Shown: positions 34,848 to 44,380 of the stretch, one piece after another
How positions within the stretch are numbered: position 1 is the first letter of the stretch
How the letters are laid out: each line of letters opens with the position of its first letter
NCBI GenBank assembly: GCA_029937545.1
Contig: JAPYPR010000006.1
Coordinates: 62,001 to 126,000, forward strand
DNA: 64,000 nt
Source: Erythrobacter sp.
GTDB lineage: Bacteria; Pseudomonadota; Alphaproteobacteria; Sphingomonadales; Sphingomonadaceae
Direction: 5' to 3'
The notes under the pieces: model-generated
The model's input: only the letters and a program-made list of their open reading frames with translations
Told to the model about the DNA's origin: nothing
Database searches by the model: none
Position numbers and translations under genes: made by a program

Positions 34848-36391
34848 TGGAATTCCCCATCCTCTCGCTGATGCTCGCGGTGCCGCTCGTCGCCGCCATC
34901 GCCTGCCTGTTCCTCGGTGCGCAGAGCGCCCGAATGGTCGCGCTGTTCGCAACGCTGTTCGATCTCGCGTTAGGCGTGCTGCTGTGGCTCAACTTCGATA
35001 TCGGCGGCGCGCAGTGGCAGTTCGTCGAGCGGGCGGAGATATTCGCCGGTTTCAGCTATGCGCTCGGCATCGATGGCATCGCCCTGATGCTCATCATGCT
35101 CAGCGTCTTCCTCATGCCGATCTGCATCCTCGCCAGCTGGGACGCGATCACCAAGCGTGTGGGCGAATACATGTCGGCCTTCCTGCTGATGGAAGTGCTG
35201 ATGATCGGTGTGTTCGCCGCGCAGGACATGTTCCTGTTCTACATCTTCTTCGAAGCCGGCCTCATCCCGATGTACCTGATCATCGGCGTGTGGGGCGGCG
35301 ACAACCGCATCTACGCGAGCTACAAATTCTTCCTCTACACGCTGCTCGGCTCGGTGCTGATGCTGATCGCCATGATGTGGATGGTGAACGAAGCGGGCAC
35401 CACCGACATTCCCACCCTGCTCAATTACGACTTCAGCCCGCAGGCGCAGACCTGGCTTTGGCTGGCCTTCTTCGCGAGCTTCGCGGTGAAAATGCCGATG
35501 TGGCCGGTCCATACCTGGCTGCCCGACGCGCACGTGCAGGCGCCGACCGCAGGGTCCGTGATCCTGGCGGGAGTGTTGCTGAAACTCGGCGGTTACGGCT
35601 TCATCCGCTTCAGCTTGCCGATGTTCCCCGAAGCGAGCGCCCAGTTCGCCTGGCTGGTCTTCGCGCTGTCGATGGTGGCAGTGATCTACACTTCGCTCGT
35701 CGCGCTGGTGCAGCACGACATGAAGAAATTGATCGCTTATTCCTCGGTCGCGCACATGGCGATCGTCACGGCGGGCCTGTTCGCCTTCAACGTGCAGGGC
35801 ATCGAAGGCGCGATGATGGTCATGCTCGGCCACGGTCTCGTGTCGGGCGCGCTGTTCCTGTGCGTGGGCGTGATCTACGACCGGCTGCATACACGCGAAA
35901 TCGACCGCTATGGCGGGCTCAGCATCAACATGCCGAAATACGCAGTGTTCTTCCTGCTGTTCACAATGGCCAGCATCGGCCTGCCGGGGACCAGCAACTT
36001 CGTCGGTGAATTCTTAGCGCTCGCCGGCCTCTACAAGGTCTCGAGCCTTGTCACGCTGATCTGCACCACGGGCATCATCCTCGGTGCTGGCTACATGCTC
36101 TATCTCTACCGCCGCGTGGCGTTCGGGGAGCAGCGCAATGCCGATGCGGCCCGGATGCCCGATCTCAATGCACGCGAGTGGATGATGCTTGCGCCAATCG
36201 CTGCGGCCACGCTGTGGATGGGTATCTATCCCGAAAGTTTCCTCGCCCCGATGCGGCAGGACATTGCCGCGCTCGAGGTCCGCATGGCGCGCGCCGCGCC
36301 GGAGGGCGACAGCCATCTCCGGGTCGGCGAGCCGATGGAGCGCAACGCCAATTTTGTCGCAGCCGCACATGATGCGGAGGGAGCGCATTGA
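34847..36391 (+). CDS. nuoM: NADH-quinone oxidoreductase subunit M (proton pump)
   Basis: NuoM is the second antiporter-like subunit. The 514-residue protein contains FYIFFEAGLIPMYLIIGVWGG, VKMPMWPVHTWLPDAHVQAP and MVMLGHGLVSGALFLCVGV, with the conserved glutamate and lysines of the channel. Its ATG shares a base with the nuoL stop, and its TGA shares a base with the nuoN ATG. Confidence 0.97.
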   Translation: MEFPILSLMLAVPLVAAIACLFLGAQSARMVALFATLFDLALGVLLWLNFDIGGAQWQFVERAEIFAGFSYALGIDGIALMLIMLSVFLMPICILASWDAITKRVGEYMSAFLLMEVLMIGVFAAQDMFLFYIFFEAGLIPMYLIIGVWGGDNRIYASYKFFLYTLLGSVLMLIAMMWMVNEAGTTDIPTLLNYDFSPQAQTWLWLAFFASFAVKMPMWPVHTWLPDAHVQAPTAGSVILAGVLLKLGGYGFIRFSLPMFPEASAQFAWLVFALSMVAVIYTSLVALVQHDMKKLIAYSSVAHMAIVTAGLFAFNVQGIEGAMMVMLGHGLVSGALFLCVGVIYDRLHTREIDRYGGLSINMPKYAVFFLLFTMASIGLPGTSNFVGEFLALAGLYKVSSLVTLICTTGIILGAGYMLYLYRRVAFGEQRNADAARMPDLNAREWMMLAPIAAATLWMGIYPESFLAPMRQDIAALEVRMARAAPEGDSHLRVGEPMERNANFVAAAHDAEGAH

Positions 36392-37854
36392 TGAATCTCG
36401 CCAGTTCCCTCTATTTCACCGGCACCGAGGTCGGGCTTTCGATCGTCGGCCTCGTGCTGCTGCTCGTATCGGCCTGGGGCGGCCCGCGCTCGGCACGCCT
36501 GGTCACCATCCTGACCGTATCGGCGCTGGTTGGCGCAACGCTTTTCAGCGGGCACCTGTTCGATCTTGCCGCTAGCGAGACAGCCGGCCGCGCGTTTAGC
36601 GATCTCTATCGGGCCGACACTTTCGGCAGCTTCGCGAAGATCCTCATCTATCTCGCGACAATCGCCGTGCTGATGGTCACGCCGCGTTTCTTCGACCAGC
36701 GCGGGGCCCATCGCCCGGAATACCCGGTGCTGATGCTGTTCAATGCCGTCGGCATGGGCATGATGGTTTCTGCGACCGATCTGATGACGCTCTACATCGG
36801 CCTCGAAATGTCGAGCCTGTCGAGCTACGTGCTTGCCAGCTTCCTGCGCAACGACACGCGCTCGGCGGAAGCGGGGCTCAAGTACTTCGTCCTCGGCGCG
36901 CTCGCATCGGGCATCATCCTATACGGCGTCAGCCTCGTCTACGGTTTCACCGGCAGCACCAATTACGAGAGCATCCGCGCGGCGTTCGCGGTCGAGTTCT
37001 CGACCGGTGCGTTGTTCGGCGTCGTCTTTGTGCTGGCAGGTCTCGCCTTCAAGGTCAGCGCCGTTCCGTTCCACATGTGGACGCCCGACGTCTATGAAGG
37101 CGCGCCGACGCCGGTGACCGCCTTCTTCGCGACTGCGCCCAAGGTGGCGGCCATGGCCATGCTCGTCCGCATGGCGATGGAGCCGTTCGCAGGCGAAGTG
37201 GATGCGTGGCGCCAGATCGTGATCTTTGCCGCGCTCGCGTCCATTGTGGTCGGTGCGCTGGGCGCAATCGGTCAGCAGAACCTCAAGCGTCTGCTCGCCT
37301 ACTCCTCGATCAACAACGTCGGCTTCATCCTCATCGGGCTCGCTGCGGCGACACCCGCAGGCGTGGCCGGCGTGATGACCTATCTGGCGATCTACGTCGC
37401 AATGACGGTCGGCAGCTTCACGGCGCTGCTGATGCTACGCGATCCGATGGGGCAGAACCTTGAAACCTTCGACGATATCGCCGGGCTTTCCACCAATCGG
37501 CCCGCGCTGGCCTGGTGCCTGCTGGCGCTCATGTTCAGCCTGGCCGGCATCCCGCCGCTATTCGGGTTCTGGGGTAAGTTCGTGGTCTTCCAGGCAGCCG
37601 TGCAGGCCGACCTGGTCGCACTGGCCGCCATCGGCATCGCCGCCAGCGTCATCGGCGCGTTCTACTACATCAAGTTCGTGAAGGTGATGTTCTTCGAAGA
37701 TGCGACGCGCGAAGTGGAGACAGAAAGCCCGATCGGTCACTGGATCGTCCTCGGTCTGAGCGTCGCGATCATCTCGCCGCTTGGTTATTTCCTGACGATC
37801 CCGCTCGGTGAATGGAGTGCGGCTGCTGCGGCGAGCTTTGCCGCTGCGATGTGA
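36391..37854 (+). CDS. nuoN: NADH-quinone oxidoreductase subunit N (proton pump)
   Basis: NuoN is the third antiporter-like subunit, nearest to NuoK. The 487-residue protein has LYIGLEMSSLSSYVLASF, VSAVPFHMWTPDVYEGAPTP and NLKRLLAYSSINNVGF, family signatures. The ATG at 36391 has a good upstream GGAGGGAG. It is the last subunit gene, and its stop overlaps the GTG of birA, so the operon probably continues into the biotin/pantothenate genes. Confidence 0.97.
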   Translation: MNLASSLYFTGTEVGLSIVGLVLLLVSAWGGPRSARLVTILTVSALVGATLFSGHLFDLAASETAGRAFSDLYRADTFGSFAKILIYLATIAVLMVTPRFFDQRGAHRPEYPVLMLFNAVGMGMMVSATDLMTLYIGLEMSSLSSYVLASFLRNDTRSAEAGLKYFVLGALASGIILYGVSLVYGFTGSTNYESIRAAFAVEFSTGALFGVVFVLAGLAFKVSAVPFHMWTPDVYEGAPTPVTAFFATAPKVAAMAMLVRMAMEPFAGEVDAWRQIVIFAALASIVVGALGAIGQQNLKRLLAYSSINNVGFILIGLAAATPAGVAGVMTYLAIYVAMTVGSFTALLMLRDPMGQNLETFDDIAGLSTNRPALAWCLLALMFSLAGIPPLFGFWGKFVVFQAAVQADLVALAAIGIAASVIGAFYYIKFVKVMFFEDATREVETESPIGHWIVLGLSVAIISPLGYFLTIPLGEWSAAAAASFAAAM

Positions 37855-38573
37855 TCCGCGTCGTCGCCGAAACCGGCTCGACCAATAGCGATCTGGTGGA
37901 GCAGCTACGCCGCGGAGAGGCAGTGTACGAGGGGCACTGGCTCGTCGCCGACCGGCAGGTCGCCGGGCGCGGTCGCCAGGGTCGGACGTGGTTCGACGGG
38001 TCTGGCAATTTCATGGGATCGACCATCGTGCGTCCGCATCCGCGCGATCCGCAACCCGCCAGCCTAGCCCTCATGACCGGACTTGCACTATACGAAGCGG
38101 TCGCTCCGCTGCTGTCGCCCCCGCAAGTCCCAATGCTCAAATGGCCCAACGACCTCATGCTCGGCTCCGCCAAGCTGGCCGGAATCCTGCTGGAGCGGGA
38201 AGGCGACGCCATCGTGGTGGGGGTCGGCGTCAACCTCGCGGCGGCGCCCGATCTCCCTGATCGCGAAACAGTCGCCCTCAGCGCATTCGGCCCGGCGCCC
38301 GATCGCGACCATTTCGTTCACGGCCTCGCCGCGTCGTTCGATCGTGAACTCGATCGCTGGCGGACCTACGGTCTAGAACCACTTGTCCGCCGCTGGGAAG
38401 AGGTAGCGCATCCCGCAGGCACGCAGCTCACCGTCCATCCTCCCGGCGAGGAACCGATCACGGCGGAGTTCGCTGGATTGACAGCCGAGGGCGCGCTTTC
38501 GCTGCGCTTGGCGGATGGCGCGCGCCGTGTCATCCATGCCGGCGACGTAATGCTCGCCAAACAGGAGGGATGA
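37851..38573 (+). CDS. birA: Biotin-[acetyl-CoA-carboxylase] ligase (no DNA-binding domain)
   Basis: BirA attaches biotin to the carrier domain of acetyl-CoA carboxylase. The 240-residue protein has the biotin/ATP loop GRGRQGRTWFDGSGNF, LKWPNDLML and KLAGILLEREGDAIVVGVGVN, then a short C-terminal SH3-like domain. There is no N-terminal helix-turn-helix, so it is a type I ligase without repressor function. I start it at the GTG overlapping the nuoN stop; the conserved ETGSTNSD begins seven residues later. Confidence 0.92.
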   Translation: MIRVVAETGSTNSDLVEQLRRGEAVYEGHWLVADRQVAGRGRQGRTWFDGSGNFMGSTIVRPHPRDPQPASLALMTGLALYEAVAPLLSPPQVPMLKWPNDLMLGSAKLAGILLEREGDAIVVGVGVNLAAAPDLPDRETVALSAFGPAPDRDHFVHGLAASFDRELDRWRTYGLEPLVRRWEEVAHPAGTQLTVHPPGEEPITAEFAGLTAEGALSLRLADGARRVIHAGDVMLAKQEG

Positions 38574-38576
38574 GCC

Positions 38577-39350
38577 ATGCTGCTCGCTGCCGATGTCGGT
38601 AACACCAATGTGGTCTTCGCCCTCTTCGACGGGCGCACGATCAAGGCGCGCTGGCGCATCGCCACCGATCCGCGGCGCACCGGCGACGAGTACGCGGTTT
38701 GGCTGCTCCAGCTCGCGAAGCTCCAGGGCTTCGAGAAAGACGATATCGAGCAGGTTATCATCGGTTCGGTCGTACCCCGGGCGATCCACAACCTTACCGT
38801 CTTGTCGGAAAAATATCTTGGCATCACGCCGCTCGTTGCCGGACAGGGCGATGCCGAGTGGGGGTTCGAGCTGGATATCGAACAGCCGGGTTCGCTCGGC
38901 GCAGACCGCGCGCTCAATACGCTTGCAGCGCATGAGAAATACGAAGGCGACCTGATCGTCATCGATTTCGGCACCGCAACCACTTTCGATGCGGTCGATT
39001 TCACCGGCGCTTACAAGGGCGGCATAATCGCGCCCGGCATCAACCTGTCGCTCGATGCGCTGGTCGGCAACACGGCCAAGCTGCCGCGCATCGCAATTGA
39101 GAAGCCGAAGAGCGATAGCGTCATCGGCCGAAACACCGAGGACCAGATGCTGATCGGCGTGTTCTGGGGCTACGTCTCCTTAATCGAAGGATTGATCTTG
39201 CGCATGAAGAAGGAAGTCGGGCGTCCGGCCAAGGTGGTGGCAACCGGCGGGCTTGCCATCTTGTTCGACGAGCACACCGACCTGTTCGACGTGGTTGATG
39301 CGGACCTCACTCTCGAAGGGCTGGCTCTGCTGGTGGAGCGTGCAGCGTGA
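38577..39350 (+). CDS. coaX: Type III pantothenate kinase
   Basis: CoaX phosphorylates pantothenate, the first step of CoA synthesis. The 257-residue protein has the actin-like phosphate motif [21 protein letters not shown] and [13 protein letters not shown], and the Gly-rich TGGLAILF. It uses a monovalent cation in characterised members. It lies three bases after birA, and its stop overlaps the GTG of the RNase J gene. Confidence 0.95.
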   Translation: MLLAADVGNTNVVFALFDGRTIKARWRIATDPRRTGDEYAVWLLQLAKLQGFEKDDIEQVIIGSVVPRAIHNLTVLSEKYLGITPLVAGQGDAEWGFELDIEQPGSLGADRALNTLAAHEKYEGDLIVIDFGTATTFDAVDFTGAYKGGIIAPGINLSLDALVGNTAKLPRIAIEKPKSDSVIGRNTEDQMLIGVFWGYVSLIEGLILRMKKEVGRPAKVVATGGLAILFDEHTDLFDVVDADLTLEGLALLVERAA

Positions 39351-40996
39351 AGAAAGATTTCACTCCTGAAGACGAATTGCTGTTCCTCGCGCTCGGCGGG
39401 TCGGGCGAGATCGGCATGAATGTCAATCTCTACGGCTGTCAGGGTCGCTGGCTGATGGTCGATCTGGGCATGACCTTCTCGGGCGACCAGTATCCCGGCG
39501 TAGACCTCGTGTTCGCCGACCTCGAATTCATCGAGGATCGCGTTGAGCAACTCGAGGCCATCGTTATCACCCATGCTCACGAGGACCACATCGGCGCAGT
39601 CCCGTACTTCGCGGCCGATCTTGGCGTGCCAATCTATGCGACGCCTTTCACGGCGGAACTGGTGCGGCGCAAGCTGCAGGAAGCGGGCATCGAGAACGAG
39701 ATCGAACTCAACATCATCGAGGACGATCACGGCAGTTTTGCAGTGGGGCCCTTCGAGGTCACATATATCCCGCTCGCCCATTCGATCGCCGAGGGCAATG
39801 CGCTGTTGATCGAGACCCAGCACGGCCGCATTTTTCACACCGGCGACTGGAAGCTGGACGAAGATCCGATCATCGGGCAGCCGACCACCGAAGAAGAGCT
39901 GACCGAGATCGGCGACGAGGGCGTTTTGGCGCTGGTGTGCGACAGCACGAATGTCTTCAATCCGGCGCCCAGCGGTTCCGAAGGAGCGGTCTACAAAGGT
40001 CTGCTCGAAGAGGTTCAGCGCCATAGCGGCAAGCGCGTGCTGGTGACGACCTTTGCCAGCAATGTCGCGCGGCTTCAGACCCTCGGCGATGTCGCGCGCG
40101 AGACCGGCCGGCAGGTCTGCGTGGCGGGGCGCTCGCTCGACCGGATCATCGAAGTATCCCAGGCGAACGGCTACCTCACCGATTTCCCCGATCCGGTCGA
40201 TTTCGACATTGCAATGGGCCTGCCGCGCGGAGATTTGTTGATCCTCGCAACCGGTGGACAGGGCGAGCCACGCGCCGCGCTTGCCCGGATTGCCGACGAA
40301 AACCACCCGCTCGAACTCGTGCGCGGTGACGTGGTTCTGTTCTCGAGCCGCCAGATCCCCGGCAATGAGATCAGCATCGGCGCGGTGCAGAACAAGCTGG
40401 CTACGCGCGGGATCACGATGGTGACCGACCGCCAGAGCATGATCCACGTGTCCGGCCATCCCGGCCGCCCCGAGCTCGAAGCGCTGTATGGCTGGATTCG
40501 CCCGGACGTCCTCGTGCCGGTCCACGGCGAGATGCGGCATATGCAGGAGCAGGCGCGGCTAGGGGCGGCCAATGCAATTCCGTCCAACGTCGTGCAGCAG
40601 AACGGCGATATTGTTCGCCTCGCACCCGGCGCTCCGGGCAAGATTGCCGAGGTGAGGGCAGGGCGGCTCGTGCTCGATGGCGACATCATCGCGCCCGCCG
40701 ATGGCGATGCGATCACTATGCGGCGCCGTTTGATGCGCGAAGGCGTAGTGATTGTAGCGCTCGATGGCGACCTCAATCCCCGGCTCGACAGCCTCGGCCT
40801 GCCACTGGACGAGGATTACCCCGATTTCGTGGAGGAGGCGCAGGCCGACATCGTGGCGGCGATCCGCAAGCTCAAGGGCAATGCGCGCAAAGACCCGGCG
40901 CTGGTCCACGAGGCAGTTAGGCTTGCAGCCCGGCGCGCAGCGCAGCGCTGGTCGGGCAAACGCCCGCAGGTGCGTGTCATCCTGCCGAACCTGTGA
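39347..40996 (+). CDS. rnj: Ribonuclease J
   Basis: RNase J is a metallo-beta-lactamase/beta-CASP nuclease with 5'-3' exonuclease activity. The 549-residue protein has the metal motif [14 protein letters not shown] (His76, His78, Asp80, His81), [36 protein letters not shown] and [11 protein letters not shown] (beta-CASP motifs). A GTG start overlaps the coaX stop. RNase E is encoded 30 kb upstream, so this organism has both decay nucleases, as in other alphaproteobacteria; here RNase J is generally a trimming enzyme for rRNA and sRNA. Confidence 0.94.
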   Translation: MKKDFTPEDELLFLALGGSGEIGMNVNLYGCQGRWLMVDLGMTFSGDQYPGVDLVFADLEFIEDRVEQLEAIVITHAHEDHIGAVPYFAADLGVPIYATPFTAELVRRKLQEAGIENEIELNIIEDDHGSFAVGPFEVTYIPLAHSIAEGNALLIETQHGRIFHTGDWKLDEDPIIGQPTTEEELTEIGDEGVLALVCDSTNVFNPAPSGSEGAVYKGLLEEVQRHSGKRVLVTTFASNVARLQTLGDVARETGRQVCVAGRSLDRIIEVSQANGYLTDFPDPVDFDIAMGLPRGDLLILATGGQGEPRAALARIADENHPLELVRGDVVLFSSRQIPGNEISIGAVQNKLATRGITMVTDRQSMIHVSGHPGRPELEALYGWIRPDVLVPVHGEMRHMQEQARLGAANAIPSNVVQQNGDIVRLAPGAPGKIAEVRAGRLVLDGDIIAPADGDAITMRRRLMREGVVIVALDGDLNPRLDSLGLPLDEDYPDFVEEAQADIVAAIRKLKGNARKDPALVHEAVRLAARRAAQRWSGKRPQVRVILPNL

Positions 40997-41005
40997 GGTC
41001 GACCC

Positions 41006-41278
41006 ATGCAGTGGACCAGCATCCTCGCAATCTATTTCCTTTTTCTGGTGTTCAGCGCCTTCGTGCTGCTGCCGTTTGGCGTCCGCACGCATGACGAAGC
41101 TGGCGTCGAGAAAGTGCCGGGGCAGGCCGACAGCGCTCCGGTGGAATTCCGTCCGGGGCGGCTGATGGTGCGAGCGGTCGTGCTCGCTGCTATCCTGACG
41201 ACGCTCTACGTCGCCAATTACGTCAATGGCTGGATCGGGCCGGAAGACCTGATTTTCTGGGGACCTTCCGCCGATTGA
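41006..41278 (+). CDS. DUF1467 family membrane protein
   Basis: A 90-residue protein with two membrane segments (residues 5-26 and 55-72) and the DUF1467 pattern FLVFSAFVLLPFGVRTHDEAG and GRLMVRAVVLAAILTTLYVANYVNGW. The function of the family is unknown. It sits ten bases after RNase J at the end of the nuo-birA-coaX-rnj run, and its stop abuts the stop of the convergent coiled-coil gene. Confidence 0.85.
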   Translation: MQWTSILAIYFLFLVFSAFVLLPFGVRTHDEAGVEKVPGQADSAPVEFRPGRLMVRAVVLAAILTTLYVANYVNGWIGPEDLIFWGPSAD

Positions 41279-43909
41279 TTATTGGCGCAGGCGTTCGAGC
41301 GCCTGCGCCAGCACGACATAGAGCTTGCCCATGTCGCTCGACAGCAATGTGACGCTGACGGCGTGCCCGTCGCGGGTGCTGAGCATCGTCCGCAGCATCG
41401 CCTCGAAATCGTGGATGTAGCGGCTGACGTGCTCGCGGAAATCGTGGTCCGCGTCGTAAAGCTCGGCTATTTCCCGCGCTTCGGTATTGTCGACCAACCG
41501 CACGGCGCGGCGGGTGAAGATGCCGCGATCGCCGCGCAGATAGCTTGCCCAGGACGTGTCGGTCACCTCGGTCGATAGCGCTTTGGCGATGTCGATGGCG
41601 TTGGAATTCAGGCTCTCGGTGATGAGCGCGACGCGGCGGGAGAAGTCGTTGTCGACGTGCTCGGTCGCCCGCTCGCGGGCGTGCGCGATGCGGCTCTCCA
41701 GATTGCCGGTCAGTTCGTTCACCTTGGCGAGCTGGTCGCGCAGCTGCCGCGTAACTTCGCGACCCGCCTCGGAGGAGCGTGTCGTGGCTTCTTGGAGCTT
41801 CGCCAGCGCCTCGTCGGTGTGTTCCGTCAGCGCCTTTTCGATCGACTCGGCGCTCTTTTCGCCGACTTTCTCTGCGATCTGGTCGATCCGGTCAGCCTGT
41901 TCGCATTCGATTGCCGCAAGGGCGGACCGTGCGCTGGTCTGCAGCGCCTCGATCGCCTCGCGCAATTCGTCCTGCGCTTTTGCGGCGACGGCTTCATTTT
42001 CGGATCCAAGCGCCGCTACGCTCGCGCGGAGCCGTTCGATGCCGGCGACTTGGGCTGCGGTGGTCTCTCCGAAATCGGCCTGCAAGCGGTCGATGTCTTC
42101 CATGGCGCCGCGTGCCTGGTTCCCGGCGGTGTCCATACTGGTGCTGGCCTGCTCTCCGGCCTGCCTGGCCTGGTCGAGTAGCGAGTGCACCTCGCGGGCG
42201 CGCGCCTCAATGGCTGCGAGGCGTTCTTCGCTCGCCGTCATCGCATTGGGCAGGTCGGTGCGGCTCTGCTGGGCACTCGCCTGGATGAGTTCGAGCAGGC
42301 GGACGCTGGCATTCGTCAACGCAGCCACGGCCATATCCGTCCCGTCGAGCGCTTCGCGGCTTTCGACCAGCTTGGCGTTGAGGGCATCGACGCCATCGGC
42401 AACGCTGCCGCTGGCTTCCTGGCCCTGCCGATGTACGGCAGCGAACACTTCACCGAGACGGCCTATCTTCTCAGCCAGCGCTTCACCCTCGCGAGCCAAC
42501 GTGTCGGCCTGCTCGAGCTGCGCGGCGCGCTTGGCGGCCAGTGCGCCATCGAGCGCTTCGAGCCGCTCATGCATGGTCGCCAGAGCCGCTTCTTCGGCCG
42601 CGTCGAAATTCTCCTGCCGCCGAGCCGTCTGTTCGTCGAACAGCCGGTTGCGTTCGGTGATACGAGCGTCGACGGCTTCGGCTTCGGCAAACAGCGCCTT
42701 CAGCTTCTCATTCGCGGAATCGAGCGCGGACTGGTCGATCGCCTTGATCTCTTCGACGGTCCGCTCGAGCCGTTCGCGCATGGCGTCGATCTGGTTGCCC
42801 CAGCTAGCCAAAGCCGTGGCTTCACCTTCCCGGACGTCGGCAGCGATCGCCGCGGCTTCGTCGCGCAAGCTGTCGAGCTGGACCCGCAAATGCGCGACAG
42901 CAGCCTCATGCTCCGCCGACGTCTGCTGCCCGGTCTCGGCAAGCTCTGCGCGCAGGGTTTCGGCTCGATCGCGCATGGCGGCGAGGGCATCGACTTCGCG
43001 CCCGTCCAGTTCGCCGCGGAACGCTTCGCTCTCCTCGCGAAGGGTCGCAAAACGCTGCTCTGCGATAGTCCCCAGTTGCTCTGTTTGCGCTTCGAAAGCT
43101 ACGAGTGCTTCATCGACGCGCTCGCGTAGCGAGGCGACCTGCCGCTCGCTCGCGGTGCCGAATTCATTGAGCCGGCGGAAGCCCGCGACCAGCTCGTCCA
43201 GCTGGGATTTCGCCGTCCGCCCGGCGCTGCCGATCTGATTGGACACATCCTTGGCCGAATTGGCGATTACCGGAAGGTTGTCCCGCAGTTTGTCCATGTT
43301 CTCGAGTGCCGTGCCGCTGACGCGGGCGATCGCATCCACCTGCTCGCCATTGTCGTGGATCAGGCCCTGCAGCCGGTCGGCATGCTCGGAAATCCGCTCG
43401 CTTGCCGAGCGACCGAGATATTCGAGATCGCGCGTCTGCGAACCGAGAAATTCGCGAGCCAGGCTAAGCTCGCGGTTCACCGCGGCGAGCTTGGCCTCGA
43501 GCCGCACCGATTCTTCCGACAGCGACCGTGCAACCTCCCCGAACCGCCGCGCCTCGCGCCGGGAATTGCGGACGGCCAGCATCCACAGGCTCACCACGAG
43601 CAGGGCCGGGATCGCCCAGCTGGTAATCCAGCCGGTCCATTGCTGTGGCGTGCCTCCTGCGAGCATCTCGCTCCGGTTCGCCCATACGAAGAAGCCGGTC
43701 CATGCGGCTATGACGGTTAGGGCAATAGTCGGCGCGACCCACTGGCGACGGACTGAGGGGTCATCGTCTTCGGCGACGAATTCCTCGTACTCTTCCGCAT
43801 CCGCGTCGTAGAATTCCTCGAATTCGTCCGAACCTTCATCGACAGGCTTCTGAGAATCCTCGATTTCGATTTCGTCGACTGGTGTCTCGTCGGAGACCGC
43901 CTTGATCAT
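41279..43909 (-). CDS. Membrane-anchored coiled-coil protein, TipN-like architecture
   Basis: An 876-residue protein. Residues 1-52 are strongly acidic, two membrane helices follow at about 57-77 and 93-113, then a very long coiled coil of Ala/Glu/Arg/Gln-rich heptads (about 115-765). The last 110 residues (from SWASYLRGDRGIF) look folded. This order, with two N-terminal helices and a giant C-terminal coiled coil, is that of the Caulobacter polarity landmark TipN; sequence identity cannot be judged by eye, so that is an analogy. I start it at the ATG at 43907-43909 behind GAGAAAG; an earlier ATG at 43924 is possible. It is divergent from an Hpt-like gene. Confidence 0.75.
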   Translation of the reverse strand: MIKAVSDETPVDEIEIEDSQKPVDEGSDEFEEFYDADAEEYEEFVAEDDDPSVRRQWVAPTIALTVIAAWTGFFVWANRSEMLAGGTPQQWTGWITSWAIPALLVVSLWMLAVRNSRREARRFGEVARSLSEESVRLEAKLAAVNRELSLAREFLGSQTRDLEYLGRSASERISEHADRLQGLIHDNGEQVDAIARVSGTALENMDKLRDNLPVIANSAKDVSNQIGSAGRTAKSQLDELVAGFRRLNEFGTASERQVASLRERVDEALVAFEAQTEQLGTIAEQRFATLREESEAFRGELDGREVDALAAMRDRAETLRAELAETGQQTSAEHEAAVAHLRVQLDSLRDEAAAIAADVREGEATALASWGNQIDAMRERLERTVEEIKAIDQSALDSANEKLKALFAEAEAVDARITERNRLFDEQTARRQENFDAAEEAALATMHERLEALDGALAAKRAAQLEQADTLAREGEALAEKIGRLGEVFAAVHRQGQEASGSVADGVDALNAKLVESREALDGTDMAVAALTNASVRLLELIQASAQQSRTDLPNAMTASEERLAAIEARAREVHSLLDQARQAGEQASTSMDTAGNQARGAMEDIDRLQADFGETTAAQVAGIERLRASVAALGSENEAVAAKAQDELREAIEALQTSARSALAAIECEQADRIDQIAEKVGEKSAESIEKALTEHTDEALAKLQEATTRSSEAGREVTRQLRDQLAKVNELTGNLESRIAHARERATEHVDNDFSRRVALITESLNSNAIDIAKALSTEVTDTSWASYLRGDRGIFTRRAVRLVDNTEAREIAELYDADHDFREHVSRYIHDFEAMLRTMLSTRDGHAVSVTLLSSDMGKLYVVLAQALERLRQ
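41283..41310. terminator. Hairpin at the convergent ends of DUF1467 and the coiled-coil gene
   Basis: TGGCGCAGGCG and CGCCTGCGCCA pair perfectly (11 bases each) around the loop TTCGAG. It lies inside the last codons of the minus-strand gene, directly after the plus-strand stop. No T-tract, so termination is inferred from position and stem strength. Confidence 0.45.
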
Positions 43910-43995
43910 GGATCGCTTTCTCATATGCCGAAATCTACCACGTTTCGATCATGCTTAAACCCACTTTAACTCATCTATGCCTAGTCAGGCCCGCT

Positions 43996-44301
43996 ATGGC
44001 CTATCATTCGTCGGATTTCGAAGTTGCGATCGGTGCTGCTGCCGGTGCCGACCAAGCGCTGCGGGCCGAACTGAAGGCTGCGTTCGCGCAGAGCGTGGCA
44101 CGGCAGGCCGATTTGTTGGGCAGGGCGCGGTGCGACGGGAACTGGCTGGTCGCTGCCGAGCGCCTCCAGGGTCTAGCTGCCAGCTTCCACGCGCATGAAC
44201 TGGCGGCGTTGGCCCGAGAAGCGTTGGAAGGCGCACCGGGCGATCCGGAAATAGTCGTCCGCATCCGTAACTTCAGCGAAGAGCTTGCATTCCGGGACTG
44301 A
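43996..44301 (+). CDS. Hpt-like protein with Glu at the phosphorylatable His position
   Basis: A 101-residue all-helical protein resembling histidine phosphotransfer domains. The Hpt core usually reads A-H-x-L-K-G followed by a helix with small residues and L-x-x-L-x-x-x-L-E. Here it reads AAERLQGLAASFHAHELAALAREALEGA (residues 53-80, shown in two overlapping blocks in homologs), with Glu55 where the His should be and Gln for Lys. It would thus be unable to accept a phosphoryl group at that site. The alternative start at 43951 adds an unlikely leader. The Hpt assignment is inference from pattern and helix layout. Confidence 0.5.
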   Translation: MAYHSSDFEVAIGAAAGADQALRAELKAAFAQSVARQADLLGRARCDGNWLVAAERLQGLAASFHAHELAALAREALEGAPGDPEIVVRIRNFSEELAFRD

Positions 44302-44380
44302 GGGAAATCCAACGGGCGGGGTGGCTTAGCCGTCCGGGCAAATCTAGAGTGCTGGCGTAGCAGTCCAACCGGAGAGCGTT

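Noticed and set aside
41556-43238. A 560-codon open frame opposite the coiled-coil gene
   Set aside because: Antisense shadow; a Ser/Arg/Ala-rich translation without domain features, while the minus frame has heptads and membrane helices.
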